Part shown: positions 59,690 to 64,000 of the stretch, piece by piece
How positions within the stretch are numbered: position 1 is the first letter of the stretch
How the letters are laid out: each line of letters opens with the position of its first letter
Assembly: GCF_003350325.1 (NCBI RefSeq)
Contig: NZ_QLYZ01000004.1
Span: 49,150 to 113,149, forward strand
Length of the DNA: 64,000 nt
Reading direction: 5' to 3'
From: Vibrio rhodolitus
GTDB lineage: Bacteria > Pseudomonadota > Gammaproteobacteria > Enterobacterales > Vibrionaceae
The notes under the pieces: generated by a model
The model's database searches: none
Seen by the model: only the letters and a program-made list of their open reading frames with translations
What the model was told of the DNA's origin: nothing
Program-made: the position numbers and the translations under genes

Positions 59690-61897
59690 ATGAGCTACGA
59701 ATTAGACGAAGATATTCTTCAGGACTTTTTAGTTGAGGCGGGTGAAATTTTAGAGTTGCTATCCGAGCAGTTGGTAGAACTTGAAAATAACCCGAACGAC
59801 AAGGATCTGCTCAACGCTATCTTCCGTGGTTTCCATACGGTAAAAGGTGGTGCCGGCTTTTTGAGCCTCACAGAACTTGTTGATACCTGCCACGGTGCAG
59901 AGAACGTGTTTGATATCTTACGTAACGGTCAGCGTGAAGTTACCGCAAGTTTGATGGATACCATGCTTAAGGCATTGGATACGGTCAATGAACAATTCCA
60001 AGCAGTACAAGATCGTGAACCATTAGAGCCTGCAGAGCAGTCATTGCTTGATGAACTTCATCGTTTAAGCAAACCGGCTTCAGAGGAAGAGGTTGTTGTA
60101 GCTCCAACTCAACCTGAAGTCGTTGCGCCTACGCCTGAACCTGTTGTTGAACCAGCGCCAGTTGCTGCTAGCACCACTGTAGATGCAGGTTCTATCGACG
60201 AGATTACCCAAGACGAATTTGAAAAGCTGTTAGATGAACTGCACGGCGCAGGTGCTGCACCGGGTGCCAGCAAAGCTGCGGCGGCTTCTCAACCAGCAGC
60301 CGTTGCTGCGCCTCAAGAGCAAAGCGGCGACATTACAGATGATGAATTTGAAAAGTTATTAGATGAACTGCATGGTGTGGGTCAAGGTCCGGGCAAAGAA
60401 GCCGCGGTTCAAGCTCCTGCACCCGTTCAATCGGCTCCTGCGGCACCAGCAGCTAGTGGCGCTGATGAAGATCTAATGACTGACGATGAGTTCGAGAAGC
60501 TGCTTGATCAGTTACATGGTCAGGGCAAAGGACCAAGTGTTGAAGAGCTAGAGATGGCGACTAAGCCTGCGTATCAAAACGCAGAGCCTGAAGTCGTGGT
60601 TGAAGAGGCTCCTGTGGCAGTGGCAACTCCAGCGCCAGTTGCTGCACCAGCAGCACCTGTTTCTAAAGAGAATGTACCTGCGAAGAAAGAAGCGTCGGCA
60701 CCAGCGAAAAAACCTCAAGCTGAAGCTACGGTTCGTGTTGATACTTCCACACTCGACATCATTATGAACATGGTCGGCGAGTTGGTATTGGTGCGTAACC
60801 GTCTATTAAGCCTTGGTCTGAACAGTAACGACGAAGAAATGGCGAAAGCTGTGGCTAACCTTGATGTTGTCACTGCTGACTTACAAGGTGCGGTGATGAA
60901 AACCCGCATGCAGCCAATCAAAAAAGTATTTGGTCGTTTCCCACGTGTTGTTCGCGACTTAGCGCGTAGCCTTAATAAAGACATCACGCTAGAAATGCGT
61001 GGTGAAGATACCGATCTTGATAAAAACTTGGTTGAAGCTCTTGCCGATCCACTAATCCACTTAGTGCGTAACTCGGTTGACCACGGTATTGAAATGCCAG
61101 AGGACCGCGTAAAAGCGGGTAAACCTCGTACTGGTAAAGTGATTCTTTCTGCCGCTCAAGAAGGTGATCATATTGAACTGGCTATCGTTGATGATGGCGG
61201 TGGTATGAACCCGGATGTGCTGCGTGGTATCGCGGTTAAACGCGGCATGATGGATGAAGACGCAGCCTCACGTCTGACAGACAAAGAGTGTTTCAACCTT
61301 ATCTTTATGCCGGGCTTCTCAAGTAAAGAGAAGATCTCCGATATTTCTGGCCGTGGTGTAGGTATGGATGTGGTGAAAACAGCTATCAACACCTTAAACG
61401 GCTCAATCGACATTGATTCAGAGATGGGCAAAGGAACGCAAATCTCAATCAAAGTACCATTAACACTGGCGATTCTTCCAACTCTGATGGTTGGCGTTGG
61501 CGGTAATCCGTTTGCTCTGCCATTGGCGAGCGTGAATGAGATTTTCCACCTTGATTTAAGTCGCACCAACGTAGTTGATGGTCAATTAACGATTATTGTT
61601 CGAGATAAGTCTATCCCATTGTTCTACTTGCAGAACTGGCTGTCGCCACGTTCAGCAGCAGTAGAGCAGCGTAAAGGGCATGGGCATGTGGTGATTGTTC
61701 AGTTAGGCAGCCAACGAGTCGGTTTTGTGGTTGATACCTTGATTGGACAAGAAGAGGTGGTTATCAAGCCTCTGGATAACTTGTTGCAAGGTACGCCAGG
61801 TATGGCGGGTGCAACGATCACCAGTGACGGTCATATTGCACTAATCCTTGATGTGCCAGATCTATTGAAACGTTACGCTGCGGCATCGCGCATTTAA
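59690..61897 (+). CDS. cheA: Chemotaxis histidine kinase CheA
   Basis: CheA autophosphorylates under receptor control and feeds CheY and CheB. The 735-residue protein has the P1 HPt domain with the phosphorylated histidine near residue 49 (FRGFHTVKGGAGF), a long Ala/Pro/Glu-rich linker (about 130-345), P3 dimer, P4 ATPase (HLVRNSVDHGIEMP, DDGGGMNPD, GRGVGMDVV) and P5 CheW-like domain. No obvious P2. In the linker a motif (DEFEKLLDELHG and variants) occurs three times, at about 176, 216 and 262; Vibrio CheA carries a localisation domain (LID) in this linker that binds ParP, and I infer that these repeats form it. Confidence 0.97.
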   Translation: MSYELDEDILQDFLVEAGEILELLSEQLVELENNPNDKDLLNAIFRGFHTVKGGAGFLSLTELVDTCHGAENVFDILRNGQREVTASLMDTMLKALDTVNEQFQAVQDREPLEPAEQSLLDELHRLSKPASEEEVVVAPTQPEVVAPTPEPVVEPAPVAASTTVDAGSIDEITQDEFEKLLDELHGAGAAPGASKAAAASQPAAVAAPQEQSGDITDDEFEKLLDELHGVGQGPGKEAAVQAPAPVQSAPAAPAASGADEDLMTDDEFEKLLDQLHGQGKGPSVEELEMATKPAYQNAEPEVVVEEAPVAVATPAPVAAPAAPVSKENVPAKKEASAPAKKPQAEATVRVDTSTLDIIMNMVGELVLVRNRLLSLGLNSNDEEMAKAVANLDVVTADLQGAVMKTRMQPIKKVFGRFPRVVRDLARSLNKDITLEMRGEDTDLDKNLVEALADPLIHLVRNSVDHGIEMPEDRVKAGKPRTGKVILSAAQEGDHIELAIVDDGGGMNPDVLRGIAVKRGMMDEDAASRLTDKECFNLIFMPGFSSKEKISDISGRGVGMDVVKTAINTLNGSIDIDSEMGKGTQISIKVPLTLAILPTLMVGVGGNPFALPLASVNEIFHLDLSRTNVVDGQLTIIVRDKSIPLFYLQNWLSPRSAAVEQRKGHGHVVIVQLGSQRVGFVVDTLIGQEEVVIKPLDNLLQGTPGMAGATITSDGHIALILDVPDLLKRYAAASRI

Positions 61898-61922
61898 TCG
61901 TTGAATATTAAAAAGGAAAGAT

Positions 61923-63056
61923 ATGGCAATACGAGTTTTAGTAGTTGACGATTCCAGCTTCTTTCGCCGCCGAGTGAGTGAGATAATAAACTCGGATGCG
62001 CGACTAGAAGTGATTGATGTAGCTACCAACGGTAAAGAAGCCGTTGAGAAAGCACTGAAAATCAAACCTGATGTCATCACTATGGACATTGAAATGCCAA
62101 TCATGGACGGTATCACTGCCGTCCGTGAGATTATGGCATCCAACCCGATCCCAATTCTGATGTTCTCTTCGCTGACTCACGACGGCGCTAAAGCAACGCT
62201 AGATGCTCTGGATGCAGGCGCATTGGATTTCTTGCCGAAGAAGTTTGAAGACATCGCTCGTAACCGTGACGAAGCGGTAAGCCTACTGCAGCAGCGCGTG
62301 ATGCAAATTGCTTCACGACGCACGTTTATGCGCAGACCGGTTGCACCAAGAGTAGCGCCGACAGCGGCGCCGCTAGAGCGCTCGACTGCGCGTCCAGCCG
62401 CTTCAGCTCTGCAACGTCCAGTCGCTGCACCAGCCGCGCGCACGCCATCGCCAGCAGCTCGTTTTAAAGCGTCAGGTAAGAAGTATCAGTTAACCGCGAT
62501 TGGCACCTCAACCGGTGGTCCAGTGGCTCTGCAAAAGATCTTAACTAAGCTGCCAGCAAACTACCCACATCCGATTTTGCTGATCCAACATATGCCGGCG
62601 ACATTTACTGCAGCCTTTGCAAGTCGTTTGAATTCGCTGTGTAAGATCCAAGTTAAAGAAGCTGCAGATGGTGATGTGTTGCAAGCGGGTGTCGCTTATT
62701 TGGCGCCGGGTGGCAAACAGATGATGATCGAAGGTCGTCCTGGTAGTGCTAAGCTGCGTATCATCGATGGTGGTGAGCGCATGAACTACAAACCATGTGT
62801 CGATGTGACCTTTGGTAGCGCTGCAAAAATCTACCATGACAAAGTACTCTCTATGGTGTTAACCGGGATGGGTGCCGATGGGCGTGAAGGTGCGCGCATG
62901 CTGAAAAATGCGGGTGCGACAATCTGGGCGCAAGACGAAGAAAGCTGTGTTGTTTACGGCATGCCTCAAGCAGTGGCGAAAGAAGGTATCTCTTCAGAAG
63001 ATTTACCACTAGATCGAATTGCTGAACGTATGCTGGTCGAAATAGGCCTAGCATAG
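61923..63056 (+). CDS. cheB: Chemotaxis methylesterase CheB
   Basis: CheB demethylates and deamidates chemoreceptors. The 377 residues hold a receiver domain ([11 protein letters not shown]; Asp55 in TMDIEMP), an Ala/Pro-rich linker (about 135-190) and the esterase domain with catalytic Ser in [11 protein letters not shown], His in IQHMPATFT and Asp in [11 protein letters not shown] clear AAAGGAAAG ribosome site precedes ATG 61923. Confidence 0.97.
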   Translation: MAIRVLVVDDSSFFRRRVSEIINSDARLEVIDVATNGKEAVEKALKIKPDVITMDIEMPIMDGITAVREIMASNPIPILMFSSLTHDGAKATLDALDAGALDFLPKKFEDIARNRDEAVSLLQQRVMQIASRRTFMRRPVAPRVAPTAAPLERSTARPAASALQRPVAAPAARTPSPAARFKASGKKYQLTAIGTSTGGPVALQKILTKLPANYPHPILLIQHMPATFTAAFASRLNSLCKIQVKEAADGDVLQAGVAYLAPGGKQMMIEGRPGSAKLRIIDGGERMNYKPCVDVTFGSAAKIYHDKVLSMVLTGMGADGREGARMLKNAGATIWAQDEESCVVYGMPQAVAKEGISSEDLPLDRIAERMLVEIGLA

Positions 63057-63066
63057 AGGTGAGGCT

Positions 63067-63835
63067 ATGATCGTTTGGAGTATTGCAAACCAAAAAGGCG
63101 GTGTGGGTAAAACTACCACCACGATTACCCTTGCTGGTTTGCTGAGCAAGCAAGGCAAAAAGGTCTTGTTGGTTGATACTGACCCGCATGCTTCTTTGAC
63201 TACCTATTTAGGCTTTGATTCTGACAACGTGCCGTCGAGCTTGTTTGATCTTTTCCAAATCAAAGAGTTTACCGAAAATACGGTGATGCCTTTGATTATG
63301 GATAGTGATATTCCGGGTATCGATATTATTCCAGCGCACATGTCGTTGGCGACTCTTGACCGCGTTATGGGTAACCGTAGCGGCATGGGCTTGATCTTAA
63401 AACGTGCACTGCTGGCGATTAAAGACCATTACGATTACGTATTGATCGATTGTCCGCCAATTCTAGGCGTGATGATGGTGAATGCTTTAGCGGCAAGTAA
63501 TCGAATTCTGATCCCGGTACAGACGGAATTTTTGGCGATGAAAGGTCTAGAGCGCATGGTGCGCACGCTAGCCATCATGCAAAAATCGCGCAGTAAGCCA
63601 TTTAAAGTGACGATTGTCCCGACTATGTACGATAAGCGCACGCGCGCTTCACTACAAACGTTGCAGCAGTTGAAAAAGGATTACCCAAATCAAGTATGGT
63701 CTTCGGCTGTACCGATTGATACGAAATTTAGAGATGCGAGTTTAAAACACCTGCCGGTTTCGCATTTCGCCTCGGGTAGCCGTGGCGTATTTGCCTACAA
63801 GCAGTTGTTATTGCATCTAGAGAGGCTAGCGATCG

Positions 63836-63843
<8 letters not shown>
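63067..63843 (+). CDS. parC: Polar chemotaxis-array ATPase ParC (ParA-like)
   Basis: ParC is the ParA-family ATPase that places and segregates Vibrio chemotaxis arrays at the pole and depends on HubP. The 258-residue protein starts MIVWSIANQKGGVGKTT with the deviant Walker A at 10-16, followed by LVDTDPHASLTTYLGF and YVLIDCPPILGVMMVNAL. Position between cheB and parP separates it from chromosome-partition ParA. Its end overlaps parP by eight bases. Confidence 0.94.

Positions 63844-64000
<157 letters not shown>

Overview
The window is a chromosomal segment of a gamma-proteobacterium of the genus Vibrio or a close relative. Evidence: polar-flagellum operons with sigma-54 type promoters, the flhF-flhG-fliA-cheY-cheZ-cheA-cheB-parC-parP order, a HubP/FimV landmark gene, and a TfoS-type chitin/competence regulator next to feoABC. 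I see no phage, transposase, integrase, CRISPR array, tRNA or rRNA.

Layout. (1) 1-10359: the end of fliG, then fliH-I-J and fliK-L-M-N-O-P-Q-R-flhB, i.e. the export ATPase complex, hook-length ruler, C-ring/switch and export gate. A sigma-54 site precedes fliK. (2) 10360-24751: a mosaic intergenic repeat with 14 perfect heptamers, then a housekeeping block in the same general order as in E. coli (smrB, prmB, aroC, epmC, yfcL, mnmC, fabB, pdxB, asd). It is interrupted by a TRIC-type channel gene, a lipoprotein plus LruC-domain surface-protein pair, and an NADPH-dependent FMN reductase gene. (3) 24948-30352: the giant acidic polar hub gene hubP/fimV, broken by a frameshift right after a (GAGCCA)13 repeat. 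(4) 30490-36387: truA, accD, folC, dedD, cvpA, purF, with a consensus PurR operator before cvpA. (5) 36442-38984: divergent znuBC/znuA zinc uptake around a Zur-like palindrome. (6) 39124-42471: tfoS, followed on the opposite strand by a well-formed small RNA candidate (TfoR-like). (7) 43275-46002: feoABC iron(II) uptake. (8) 46084-53132: HIT protein, a second heptamer-repeat mosaic, argS, yecM-like gene, M16 peptidase, sixA. (9) 53244-64000: a sigma-54 site and the second flagellar/chemotaxis operon, flhA-flhF-flhG-fliA-cheY-cheZ-cheA-cheB-parC-parP (parP cut by the window end).

How it fits together. Regions 1 and 9 build one polar flagellum and its chemotaxis array. FlhF/FlhG set flagellum number and place, and ParC/ParP hold the CheA array at the pole through a repeat-bearing CheA linker. 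HubP in region 3 is the pole anchor on which FlhG and ParC type ATPases depend, so the 43-kb block between flhB and flhA also carries a polarity gene. TfoS and the candidate sRNA link chitin sensing to natural transformation. Zinc, iron(II) and purine control sites are visible next to their genes.

Most notable: the hubP frameshift and the hexamer shared with parP; the TfoS/sRNA module with a degenerate kinase core fused to an AraC domain; two related heptamer-repeat mosaics; three repeated motifs in the CheA linker; the lipoprotein/LruC pair inserted in a conserved block. All calls are by reading; no database search was made.
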